From Acidimicrobiales bacterium (GTDB lineage: Bacteria > Actinomycetota > Acidimicrobiia > Acidimicrobiales > Bog-793): DNA of 50,949 bases. The position numbers and the translations under genes are program-made. The notes under the pieces are model-generated. The model was given only the letters and a program-made list of their open reading frames with translations. It did not search any database and had not been told where the DNA came from. Below are positions 43,607 through 50,949 of the stretch, in pieces. The stretch's first letter is position 1; each line of letters starts with the position of its first letter. The DNA lies in contig DATGLP010000012.1 in assembly GCA_035294085.1 (NCBI GenBank), forward strand, positions 1-50,949, read 5' to 3'.

Positions 43607-44358
43607 ATCTGGGATCGCTCGCTCTGGGCGTTCTGCGACGGTGGTGGGTGGTCGCTCTGGTCGTCGTGCTCTGGGAGGTCGTCGTGGTGGCCGGACGCGT
43701 GAACTCGGTCATCGTGCCCGGGCCGGCTCCGGTGGTTGGGGAGTTCTTCTCTCAGCCGATCTTCTACCTCGCGCCGCTCGGCGACACCCTCGCGACCGCT
43801 GCCGTGGGCCTCGTCTGTGGCGTGTGCGCCGGATACGCGATGGCGGCGTGCGGTTGGTACTTGCCGCTGCTCGGCGGGCTCCTCACGCCGCTCGCGCTGG
43901 TGCTCCGCTCGATGCCATTCGTCACGTTGGTGCCGGTACTGGCGTTGGTGCTGGGCTACGGCACGACGAGTGCCCTCGTGATCTGCTCAGTAGTCTGCTT
44001 CTTCCCGACCTACGTGCTCGTCTCGACGGGAATGCGAACGCTTCCAGGTGGTGCCGAAGCGCTCTTCGAGGTCGCGGGAGCGAGCAGGCGCGTGGCTTTC
44101 CGGCGGCTTGTGATACCGGCATCGCTCCCGTCGCTCGCAACGTCGATCCGCATCTCGGCGGCAACGTCGATCCTCGCGGCCCTCGTCGCCGAATACCTAA
44201 TGGGTACGCCCGGGCTGGCGTCGCTTCTGTATGTCGCGCTGGATGATTTGCTCGTGATCAAAGTCTGGACAATCTGTCTGGTAGTTGTAGTCGTGGCGAT
44301 TGCCGTCTTCGTAGCCACTACTCGCCTTGAGGAGTTCGTACGTACGCGTTGGCAGTAG
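43603..44358 (+). CDS. ABC transporter permease 2, TTG start
   Basis: A 251-aa permease of the same family as the preceding gene but clearly diverged. Helices include VVALVVVLWEVVVVAGRV, TAAVGLVCGVCAGYAMA and ALVICSVVCFFPTYVLVS, and the coupling loop is LFEVAGASRRVAFRRLVIPASLPSLATSIRI. The only suitable start is TTG at 43603, which overlaps the preceding stop as TTGA. Confidence 0.92.
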   Translation: MNLGSLALGVLRRWWVVALVVVLWEVVVVAGRVNSVIVPGPAPVVGEFFSQPIFYLAPLGDTLATAAVGLVCGVCAGYAMAACGWYLPLLGGLLTPLALVLRSMPFVTLVPVLALVLGYGTTSALVICSVVCFFPTYVLVSTGMRTLPGGAEALFEVAGASRRVAFRRLVIPASLPSLATSIRISAATSILAALVAEYLMGTPGLASLLYVALDDLLVIKVWTICLVVVVVAIAVFVATTRLEEFVRTRWQ

Positions 44359-44409
44359 GCGCCGCGACTGAACCGAATCATAGGTATCAAGTACTGGGGG
44401 AATGCGACC

Positions 44410-45516
44410 ATGAGTGAGATCCATCAGCGCACGTTTTCGCGGCGGTCATTTCTTGGGGGAATCGCAGTCATCGGCGGCGCGGGCCTCTTGACGAGGGCTG
44501 GGCACGGCCTTCGCCCACAAGGAGGGGAACACCGGATCGCGAGAAAGGCGGTCCCAATGACGATTGCCTTCAGCTTCCTACCCAACGTAGAGTACGCCGG
44601 TTGGATCCTTGCACAGCAGAACGGCTGGTACCGCGATTACGATCTCGATATCACCTTGGTTGGCGGCGGCCCGAACGCGCCAACGCCCGAGGCGCAGCTG
44701 ACAGCTGGGACGGCGCAGGTTGCAACCGAGGCAAATACCGTCCGCCTGTTCTCGGCGCTCGCTCAGGGTCAACCCCTCGTCATCTTCGCCCAGGACTACC
44801 AGCAGTCGCCGAACGGCCTACTGTCCCTGAGGCGTCGGCCAGTGACCACTCCGGCCGAGCTCGAGGGCGCACGGATCATCGCCTCCGCGCCGAACGCTCC
44901 GAGCATCGCCGCGCTGATGAAGATCAACCATGTGAAGAACTACACCTTTGTTCCGGGCGGTATCACCGTGGATGGGCTGCTCGCCGGCCAAGGCGATGCG
45001 CTGCTCGCCTTCGCGTATAACCAACCGCTCACCCTCGAGCTCCATTACGGGATGCGGGAAGGAAAAGACTTCTTCTTTACGCCGTTCAGTAAGCTCAATT
45101 ATGACATCCTGTCCGATGTCAGCATCACGACGCGCTCGTACCGCGACCACCACCGTGAAGCCCTCGTCAAGCTGGTCGCCGCCAATATCCGCGGGTGGAC
45201 CGAGGACATCAAGTTCCCACTGAACGGGACGAACGCCACAATGCGGGAGTTCGGCGCCAGCCAGGGCTTGAACCGCGCTCAGCAGGAGAAGGCAAACAAG
45301 ATCCAGGCCTCCTATGTGGTCTCGCGCTGGTCGCAGGCGCATGGGCTGCTGTCGCTCAACCCCGGCTACATCCAGGACAGCGTCTACCGTACGCTGCGAG
45401 CCTCGGGTATCACCAACCTGCCCGCACTCGAGCACGTGATCGACACGTCGATCGTGGCCGACGCATGGAAGCTCGTAGGGAAGGCGAACCGAGGCGTACG
45501 TGGACGCGGACGATGA
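44410..45516 (+). CDS. ABC transporter substrate-binding protein (NMT1/Thi5-like, Tat signal)
   Basis: The 368-aa binding protein has a twin-arginine signal (FSRRSFLGG, residues 9-17, then a hydrophobic stretch IAVIGGAGLL), so it is exported folded. The mature part has the NMT1/Thi5-like fold signs: FLPNVEYAGWILAQQNGWYRDYDLDITLVGGGPNAP, LTAGTAQVATE and PNGLLSLRRRPVTTPAELEGARI. This family binds sulfonates, pyrimidines, nitrate and related small molecules. It lies 51 bp after the second permease gene and overlaps the nucleoside hydrolase gene by 17 bases. The ligand is not predictable. Confidence 0.92.
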   Translation: MSEIHQRTFSRRSFLGGIAVIGGAGLLTRAGHGLRPQGGEHRIARKAVPMTIAFSFLPNVEYAGWILAQQNGWYRDYDLDITLVGGGPNAPTPEAQLTAGTAQVATEANTVRLFSALAQGQPLVIFAQDYQQSPNGLLSLRRRPVTTPAELEGARIIASAPNAPSIAALMKINHVKNYTFVPGGITVDGLLAGQGDALLAFAYNQPLTLELHYGMREGKDFFFTPFSKLNYDILSDVSITTRSYRDHHREALVKLVAANIRGWTEDIKFPLNGTNATMREFGASQGLNRAQQEKANKIQASYVVSRWSQAHGLLSLNPGYIQDSVYRTLRASGITNLPALEHVIDTSIVADAWKLVGKANRGVRGRGR

Positions 45517-46498
45517 TGCCAAGCGCACGATGATCGACGTCGTTCTGGACGTCGATACCGGTGTTGACGACGCACTGGCGCTTCTCTTGGCATGCCGCCA
45601 CCCGCTCGTAGCGCTCAAAGCCGTGACTTGCGTTGCCGGAAACGCGGCGATCGACCAGGTGGTGGCCAATACGCGAGCAGTGCTCGCAACGGCGGGGCGA
45701 CTCGAGATCCCCCTCGGCAGAGGGGCAGCGGGCCCGCTTATCGGTAATCACCGCAACGCCTCGCACTTCCATGGTAGCGACGGCCTCGGTGATCTCGGCC
45801 TGTCGGTGGCATCGGCGGCCGACGCGACCGCCCCAGCAGTCGAATTGCTGCGCAGGACGATCCTGATGGCCGAACGACCGCTCTCACTCGTTTGTCTTGG
45901 TCCGATGACCAACCTGGCGCTGCTCGTACGGCAGCATCCGGACATTGCCGCGCGTTGCGAGCGCATCATCTGCATGGCAGGCTCGCTCGGACGCGGCATG
46001 GCTACTCCAGTTGCCGAGTTCAACGTGTGGCACGATCCGGAAGCAGCGGCGATCTGCCTGTCAGCCGGCCTGCCGATCACGATGTATGGCCTGGAGGTCT
46101 TCATGGAGGTCACTGTTACCTCTGAGACGGTTGCCGATCTTCTTGAAGACCCATCACCCTCGGCGGTACTTGCCGGTCGGCTCTTGGGTTACCTCGCCGA
46201 TGCAAGCCATCGGCTCGGCGACATGGCGTCCGGCGATGACATCTGTATCGGCGATGCCGGGGCACTCTGCGCACTCATCGAGCCAGCCGGGCTGACGACC
46301 GGGCGTTATCCGGTCGAGGTCGAGCTTGCTGGCACCTGGACGCGCGGCCAGACCGTCGTAGACCGGCGACGACGCATTGGCGAAGGAGAGCTGCACGGGG
46401 GCGCGCCGCGGCACCGCAACCTTGTCGATGTGGCCGTCGCAGTCGATGCAAAGCGATATAGTGCGCTCTTTTTGGACGCGCTTCGGTCGACGAATTGA
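45500..46498 (+). CDS. Inosine-uridine-type nucleoside hydrolase
   Basis: The family splits N-ribosides into base and ribose. The 332-aa protein has the calcium-binding aspartate cluster VVLDVDTGVDDALALLLA (residues 14-31), HFHGSDGLGDLG, a LVCLGPMTNLAL segment, and FNVWHDPEAA (conserved N-x-x-x-DPEAA). GTG 45500 is chosen because GAGG lies 5 bases upstream; ATG 45530 is possible. Being last in the transporter operon, it points to a ribosylated compound as the imported substrate, with the PfkB kinase taking the sugar. Confidence 0.9.
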   Translation: MDADDDAKRTMIDVVLDVDTGVDDALALLLACRHPLVALKAVTCVAGNAAIDQVVANTRAVLATAGRLEIPLGRGAAGPLIGNHRNASHFHGSDGLGDLGLSVASAADATAPAVELLRRTILMAERPLSLVCLGPMTNLALLVRQHPDIAARCERIICMAGSLGRGMATPVAEFNVWHDPEAAAICLSAGLPITMYGLEVFMEVTVTSETVADLLEDPSPSAVLAGRLLGYLADASHRLGDMASGDDICIGDAGALCALIEPAGLTTGRYPVEVELAGTWTRGQTVVDRRRRIGEGELHGGAPRHRNLVDVAVAVDAKRYSALFLDALRSTN

Positions 46499-46871
46499 GC
46501 ACAGTGCTAGCGAGCGCGGCGGGGGTCTTCGGAGTGCTGATGGGGCTGGCGCCGCGCCGATCCTTCAGATTGTACGAATTGTCCAGCATCGGTCGTCGGT
46601 TGACGTCTCAGTATCCTACGTGGCTCTACTCGCCGCAGGCTTCGGTTTTTTTCTCGCTTACAGCGTGGCGCTGCACAACATCGTGCTGATCGTCTCGTAT
46701 TCAGTGTCGCTCGTCATTGGTTGTGCCAACTTGGTCGTAATCGCATACTTCCGTGGGCGTGCTGCACATCACTGCGTAGACCGTGCGAGACACGGGGTCG
46801 GCGGCGACCTCGGCCCACCGATCACCGAGTGCGTGAATGCGCGTCTGTCTGATCGGGCGGCTGGTCAATAG
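46495..46871 (+). pseudogene. SemiSWEET/PQ-loop sugar transporter gene, frameshifted
   Basis: The frame opens TTG (TTGA overlap with the hydrolase stop) as STVLASAAGVFGVLMGLAP and then fails. A second frame continues PILQIVRIVQHRSSVDVSVS, with two further membrane helices (YVALLAAGFGFFLAYSV; IVLIVSYSVSLVIGCANLVVI). Together they form a three-helix PQ-loop/SemiSWEET protein. The break coincides with a tandem GCGCC duplication (46549-46553 and 46554-46558); removing one copy restores a continuous frame. SemiSWEETs move sugars, which would suit the operon. It could be a recent mutation or a sequencing error. Confidence 0.7.
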
Positions 46872-47031
46872 GGAGTTGCTCGGTCAGCTCAGGACCGTGT
46901 GGGCAATCCGGCTCAAGGGAGCAGCGGCGTCGTCACGGAGCGCCCGCCGGTTGGCAGGTCGTGCGCCTCGAGCAGGGTCTCGAAGACCGGGATGTTCAAG
47001 AACTCAGCGGCCTTCCGGCGGCGGTCCCGGG
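46872..47031. other. Transposon debris without intact gene
   Basis: Between the broken SemiSWEET gene and the orfA remnant no complete gene is present. On the minus strand a short open stretch reads RDRRRKAAEFLNIPVFETLL and continues to a stop near 46917. It does not look like the expected IS3 orfB, so the mobile element was cut and joined to unrelated DNA. Confidence 0.45.
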
Positions 47032-47298
47032 CTAGAGGTTTCGCTGTTTCAGCTCTCGCAGCATGTCGATGTCGAGCGCCTGGTTGGTCACGATCTTCTT
47101 CAGGCGGACGTTCTCGCGCTCCAAGTCCTCCAGGCGCTTCGCGTCGTCGGCCAACATGGCGCCGTACTGGTTGCGCGAGCGGTACCAGGTCGACTCGGTG
47201 ATCACGAGGTCGCGACAGACGTCCTCGATCGACCGTCCCTGACCGAGCAGCTTGTCACCCTCCGCGAGCTTGCGGACATGCGGTCCTCCTTCCCCCAT
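47032..47298 (-). pseudogene. IS3-family orfA, orphaned (no orfB)
   Basis: The 88-aa frame has the IS3 OrfA pattern: KLLGQGRSIEDVCRDLVITESTWYRSRNQYG (helix-turn-helix) and LEDLERENVRLKKIV (leucine-zipper-like helix) followed by NQALDIDMLRELKQRNL. OrfB, which should follow in the -1 frame, is absent. The element's left terminus lies just upstream at about 47337. The gene therefore belongs to a truncated IS. Confidence 0.75.
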
Positions 47299-47337
47299 CT
47301 TGGGGGTTCGGACTCGCTCAGCGGGTGGATCAGTTCA
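47283..47337 (-). repeat. IS3-family left terminus, second copy
   Basis: On the minus strand the terminus starts TGAACTGATCCACCC at 47337, followed by a CCCCCAAGATGGGGG hairpin and the orfA start. It matches 34901-34955 at 49 of 55 positions in the same orientation, 12.4 kb away. It marks the right edge of the accessory island. Confidence 0.7.
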
Positions 47338-47463
47338 GCGGGACCGGATCAATGCCTACGAACTTCGTAAGTCCGGTCGGCGCGTGGCTCGCGAAGAGGA
47401 GCATTGGCAGCCTACACGCAGCGCTCAACTGGGGAACTGCCGGGCGAGGTGGCGTTCCCTCGT

Positions 47464-48249
47464 TCAGTCGTACTTCTCGGTGCGGATCTGGTCGGGGGCG
47501 AGGCCAAGATCGGCGAGGGAATCGGCTGCCATTTCTACCATGGCAGGCGGGCCGCAGAGGTAGGCGAGCCGAGGGGAGAGGTCGGCCATCACGTCGGCGA
47601 GCATCTCCTTGTCGATTCGCCGATGGTAGGTGACGCGAGTTTCCGCCGGATCTCGGGTCACCGTGTGCACGACCTTGAGCCAGCTGGTGGCCTCCTGGAT
47701 CTCGGCCAGCTCTGCCCGGTAGAGCGCGTGCTCGTAGTCCATCGCCGAGCACAGCATGGCCATCGGCACCTCGAGGCCGCGCGCCAAGTTGTAGCGGATG
47801 ATGCACATCAGCGGAACGAGGCCGCTACCGGCGCCGACGAGCAGTACCGGGCCGCCCATCTCCTCGTTCCACACGAAGCGCCCGTAGGGACCGCGCACCT
47901 CGAGCTTGTCGCCGATGGCGTAGTCCTTCACGAGTCGAGGCGACACGAGCCCGCCGGGCACCTCGCGGACGCCGATCTCGATGACGGACGAGTCCGGGTA
48001 GGGGGAGGAGGCAACCGAGTACGCCCGTTGGACGGGCCGCGGCTTGCCGGGGATAGGCATCCGCACGTTGTAGTACTGGCCCGGGAGGAAGCCGGCGTCG
48101 ACCTGCAAGCGCAGCTGGAGCGACACGGTGTCGGGCGCCTCGTCGATCAGGCCGACGACCTCCGCCTCCTGCCAAGGGATGGGAGCGCGCCGCCCAGCGG
48201 CTCCAGCGGACGGTTCGGACTCGTCGACGTCAGCGACAGCCACGGTCAC
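47464..48249 (-). CDS. FAD/NAD(P)-binding oxidoreductase (ferredoxin reductase-like)
   Basis: The 261-aa protein is of the FNR superfamily without a fused ferredoxin domain. The FAD-binding barrel has FLPGQYYNVRMP and the FAD motif RAYSVASSP (residues about 75-83). The nucleotide-binding domain has LLVGAGSGLVPLMCIIR and ends with YLCGPPAMVEMAADSL. In actinobacteria similar genes often neighbour sulfite-oxidase-type molybdoenzymes, but none is seen here. A GTG start is used. The first 25 residues are a low-complexity acidic/alanine tail. Confidence 0.88.
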   Translation of the reverse strand: MTVAVADVDESEPSAGAAGRRAPIPWQEAEVVGLIDEAPDTVSLQLRLQVDAGFLPGQYYNVRMPIPGKPRPVQRAYSVASSPYPDSSVIEIGVREVPGGLVSPRLVKDYAIGDKLEVRGPYGRFVWNEEMGGPVLLVGAGSGLVPLMCIIRYNLARGLEVPMAMLCSAMDYEHALYRAELAEIQEATSWLKVVHTVTRDPAETRVTYHRRIDKEMLADVMADLSPRLAYLCGPPAMVEMAADSLADLGLAPDQIRTEKYD

Positions 48250-49253
48250 AGTCTACGGGCCTCACATCGCTCGCGCCGGCTGGCGGAACCGGTGGAGCAT
48301 GGTGTGGTCGCGCGCCTGCCCGTCTCGAAGCTGAGCGACACGGCCTCTGACCACCCTTCGACCAGGTCGGCGCCACTGCCGGAGCGCGGCACGGACGGGC
48401 GCCGGGGCCCGGGTTGCCCTGCACGGTGCATAGCCAGGAGGGTCCGGCCTGCAGGCGCCACCCCGGTCGGGGGCCCGGTCAGCCTGGCACCGGAGGATCC
48501 GGTGGGCTCGCCCGCGCCGGGGAGGCTCGCGGGCGATCGCCAGCCGCGTGCTCCTAACGCTTGATCAGCGTGGCGCCATTCCCACACCGAGGTACTCGGG
48601 GCCGTGGCGCCTGCCGTCGATTGGACCGGTGCCCTCGCGGCTCGCGCCGCTCGCGGCGCTCAGGTTCGGCCGGGCCTCGGTTCGTCGAGCGGTCCTCGAG
48701 TGACGGGTACGTCGCGACGAACGGCTTCGGCGAGCGCAGGGACGGGTAGGCACCGGTTCGACCACGTCGTCCCCGCGGTGCGGAACGCTGATCACGAGGT
48801 GCGGGCGCGTGCGTACGGCGCTGCTGACGTGGTTCAATCTGCCAACCGGCCCGCCTCCAGCGGTCGGGCGTCGCTGCGGCATCGTCCGCTACGCGGCGCC
48901 GATGCTCGCCACGCAGTTGCGGGCTGCACCAGCCGAGTGAACACTCGGGCCAACGCCGCGGTCGAGGTGACCGGCGCCGCCAGCGCGTGAACTGCAGCGG
49001 TAGCCCAACGGTCCACGGCCGTCGAGGACTCTGCGGCGCGTTGTTCGGGGGGCCGAGGCGGTCGTGTTGCTAGGCTCGGAGCACTGCGCTTGGGGCCCTT
49101 GCGCATCGGCTCTGGCAGGCGCAGGGTACGGCTGCGGTTCGTGGCTCCCGGTCCGTCCTCAGCGTGCCGGCCTGCTCAGGTCTGCGAGGGTGTCTCGGGT
49201 CCGGCCTGGCCGGCTGGGCATCATTGCGCCGCGAGGAGAGGGAGTATCGGGCC
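48250..49253. other. About 1 kb with no recognisable gene
   Basis: Several open frames exist on both strands because of the high GC content, but none shows a domain, a normal amino-acid mix or a good ribosome-binding site. No tRNA cloverleaf or repeat was found. The stretch may be decayed sequence to the right of the island. Confidence 0.4.
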
Positions 49254-49664
49254 GTGGTCGAAGCACGGAATCCGCTGCCGATGGAGGTAGTCGTCGAAGG
49301 AATCGTCGTCCCCGGGGATCGGCGCGGGCGGCTGCTCGGATTTCCGACGGCGAACATCGTTCCGGGCGGAGACGCGGAGCTCCCGGAGGACGGGGTCTTC
49401 GCGGGCCGTGTCCAGCGTGCCGACGGGTCGTGGTACGGCGCTGCGGTCTCGATTGGGACGCGTCCGACATTCCACGGCGAGGACGCCGAGCGACTCGTCG
49501 AGGCCTTCCTGCTCGACTTTGACGGCGATCTCTACGGCGAGCGACTACGTGTGTACGTCGGCGAGCGCGTGCGCGGGCAGCAGCGCTTCGAGTCCATCGA
49601 CGCGCTCATCGCGCAGATGAAGAGGGATGTCGAGGTGATACGGCGCCTGCTGGACGACATCTAA
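49254..49664 (+). CDS. Stand-alone riboflavin kinase
   Basis: The 136-aa protein matches only the riboflavin kinase half of RibF: VVEGIVVPGDRRGRLLGFPTANI (with the flavokinase PTAN motif), GVFAGRVQRADGSWYGAAVSIGTRPTF, VEAFLLDFDGDLYGERLRV with the catalytic glutamate region, and a C-terminal RFESIDALIAQMKRDV helix. The FAD synthetase (nucleotidyltransferase) domain that normally precedes it is missing and is not found upstream. It should form FMN from riboflavin. The start is GTG 49254, preceded by GAGGAGAGGGAG; ATG 49281 is an alternative. Confidence 0.85.
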   Translation: MVEARNPLPMEVVVEGIVVPGDRRGRLLGFPTANIVPGGDAELPEDGVFAGRVQRADGSWYGAAVSIGTRPTFHGEDAERLVEAFLLDFDGDLYGERLRVYVGERVRGQQRFESIDALIAQMKRDVEVIRRLLDDI

Positions 49665-49897
49665 GGCGTGAGGGTCGTGGTGTGGCGCAGCCCCCGTCGG
49701 TGCCACGCCAGCTCCCCGCGCCGGCCAGCTTCTCCGCGAGTCGTGGCTCAGCAATCGTGCCGCTCCGTGCGCCTCGGCAGGGTGGTTCAGACATCCGCTC
49801 GTCGGGCGCGGTGGAGATCGGCAGACGCGACGCTCCGTCGTGGTAACGGTGACGTTCGACCCTGCTCGATCGGCGGGCGCGGTCCGACGATGGAGGC

Positions 49898-50806
49898 ATG
49901 AGCCTCCCCGACGTCCCTCTCGAAGGTGACAGGACGCCGAGCGGATCGAACAGGCACGAGCTCGACGCTCGACGCCCGAGAAGTGGCGCCACGAGGCGTC
50001 TGCTCGCCTCCCTCGTCGCTGCTGCTGTGGTCGGTGGGCTGAGCGGCGGTGTCGTGGCCCGTGCGATGGCGCCGAGTAGCTCGGGCACGATCGAGGGGGC
50101 ACCGACCACCGCGAGCGGGCCGCCCGGCCAGCGCGAGCCCGCGAACAGCGTCGGCAGCGTCGCGTTCCCCGATGTGCCTGCCCTGGTCAGCCGTGTGTCG
50201 ACGTCGATCGTCTCGATCGACGTCACGTCCACCACTGTCGGCTTCGCGGGTCAAACGCTGCGCGAGACTTCCGCGGGCACGGGGTTCGTCATCGCGGCAG
50301 ACGGGCTCATCGCAACGAACGCGCACGTCATCACGAATGCTCGGGCGATCACCGTCACGATGCCGGGAGGGTTGCGAGTGCCAGGGACGGTCGTCGGCGT
50401 CGACGTCGCGAACGACCTCGCTGTGCTGCGAACTGCACAGACGAAGCTCGTGCCGCTGCGGTTCGCTCGAGCCGCCGAGATGCGCGTTGGGGCGCCCGTC
50501 GTCGCGATAGGCAACGCCTTCGCTCTCGAGGGCGGCCCGACTGCCAGCTTCGGTATCATCTCGGCCGTCGATCGCACCATTACGACGCAGGACGGCAGGA
50601 CCTATACGGGACTCCTCCAGACCGACGCGGCAATCAACGCCGGCGATTCCGGTGGGCCACTCGTCGATGAGCGCGGCGAGGTTGTCGGCGTGAACACGGC
50701 AGCGCTGAGCGGCGCGGAGAGCATCGGGTTCGCGATCGCAGCGACGCGGGCATCGACCGGAGTTCCGCAGCACGTAGATACGCGGATGGGCAGAAAGGGC
50801 GCGTGA
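49898..50806 (+). CDS. HtrA-like serine protease, membrane-anchored, no PDZ domain
   Basis: The 302-aa protein has a cytoplasmic N-terminus of about 35 residues, one membrane helix (about 35-57, LLASLVAAAVVGGLSGGVVA), a Ser/Pro/Gly linker and a trypsin-like S1C protease domain (about 90-285). The catalytic triad is His143 (ATNAHVI), Asp173 (ANDLAVLR) and Ser251 (NAGDSGGPLVD). It stops right after the protease domain, without the PDZ domain common in HtrA/DegP. The ATG at 49898 has GGAGG 4 bases upstream. It probably acts outside the membrane on misfolded or signalling proteins. Confidence 0.92.
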   Translation: MSLPDVPLEGDRTPSGSNRHELDARRPRSGATRRLLASLVAAAVVGGLSGGVVARAMAPSSSGTIEGAPTTASGPPGQREPANSVGSVAFPDVPALVSRVSTSIVSIDVTSTTVGFAGQTLRETSAGTGFVIAADGLIATNAHVITNARAITVTMPGGLRVPGTVVGVDVANDLAVLRTAQTKLVPLRFARAAEMRVGAPVVAIGNAFALEGGPTASFGIISAVDRTITTQDGRTYTGLLQTDAAINAGDSGGPLVDERGEVVGVNTAALSGAESIGFAIAATRASTGVPQHVDTRMGRKGA

Positions 50807-50864
50807 GCAGGGACTTCGTCTCGCAGGCCTCGAGAGCGCGTGTTACTACGCGGCCCGGTTCGTC

Positions 50865-50949
50865 TCAGCTGGCCTCGCCGAGCTCCGGGGCGGGGGTGAA
50901 GTCGTAGAAGCGGGGCGGCTCGGCCACCTCGAGCGCCGAGAGGATGGAC
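50865..50949 (-). CDS. 3' end of an unidentified gene (partial)
   Basis: On the minus strand an open frame runs in from the right edge and ends at a TGA (50867-50865), encoding SILSALEVAEPPRFYDFTPA and PELGEAS. The composition looks like real coding sequence for this genome, and the frame would converge on the protease gene. Too short to identify. Confidence 0.4.
   Translation of the reverse strand, partial: SILSALEVAEPPRFYDFTPAPELGEAS

Noticed and set aside
48250-49253. Possible tRNA or small RNA genes in the gene-poor kilobase
   Set aside because: No cloverleaf with a T-arm GGTTCGAATC-like segment and matching acceptor stem was found on either strand by eye.
49164-49253. Upstream extension of the riboflavin kinase as part of an FAD synthetase domain
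   Set aside because: The in-frame upstream residues show none of the nucleotidyltransferase motifs and have no homology I can recognise.

Overview
The window comes from a high-GC actinobacterium. It carries an actinobacterial mycothiol synthase (mshD), a menaquinone methyltransferase, arginine genes clustered as argCJBDFRGH, and many tightly overlapping genes that start with GTG, TTG or perhaps CTG. Gene content and style suggest the class Acidimicrobiia. That placement is an inference; a search with the partial 16S gene would settle it.

Layout. (1) 1-1.5 kb: the 5' three quarters of a 16S rRNA gene on the minus strand, with a clear rRNA promoter at about 1.5 kb. (2) 1.7-14 kb, minus strand: trpC-F-B-A followed by argC-J-B-D-F-R-G-H and a 3-methyladenine DNA glycosylase. 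Almost every junction is a 4-base overlap (NTGA). (3) 14-16.2 kb, plus strand: an OmpR-type response regulator and its histidine kinase. (4) 16.2-24.6 kb, minus strand: hisD-C-B-H-A-F, a GroES-like gene, hisI, trpE and a YgfZ-type folate-binding protein. Genes for histidine and tryptophan synthesis are therefore interleaved; hisG, hisE, trpD and trpG are not here. (5) 24.6-31.5 kb: a small unknown protein, endonuclease III, mshD-rlmN, a small membrane protein, a YgjP-type metalloprotein, another small membrane protein, a menaquinone methyltransferase and an isochorismate synthase.

(6) 31.535-32.989 kb: a complete IS110-family element. Its left end encodes what looks like a bridge RNA, and all four guide segments can be read and matched to the element's own ends and to its insertion site. 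The element sits in the stop codon of the isochorismate synthase gene.

(7) 33-47.3 kb: an accessory island bordered by fragments of IS3-family elements. It encodes a radical SAM sulfatase-maturating enzyme (anSME), a PfkB sugar kinase, three formylglycine-type sulfatases, a GntR/HutC regulator, a complete ABC importer (ATPase, two permeases, Tat-exported binding protein), a nucleoside hydrolase and a frameshifted SemiSWEET gene. No sulfatase has a visible signal peptide, so the likely scheme is import of an intact sulfated, perhaps ribose-containing, compound, followed by cytosolic desulfation and use of the sugar. The substrate is unknown.

(8) 47.4-50.9 kb: an FAD/NAD-binding reductase, about 1 kb without a recognisable gene, a stand-alone riboflavin kinase, a membrane-anchored HtrA-like protease without PDZ domain, and the end of an unidentified gene at the right edge.
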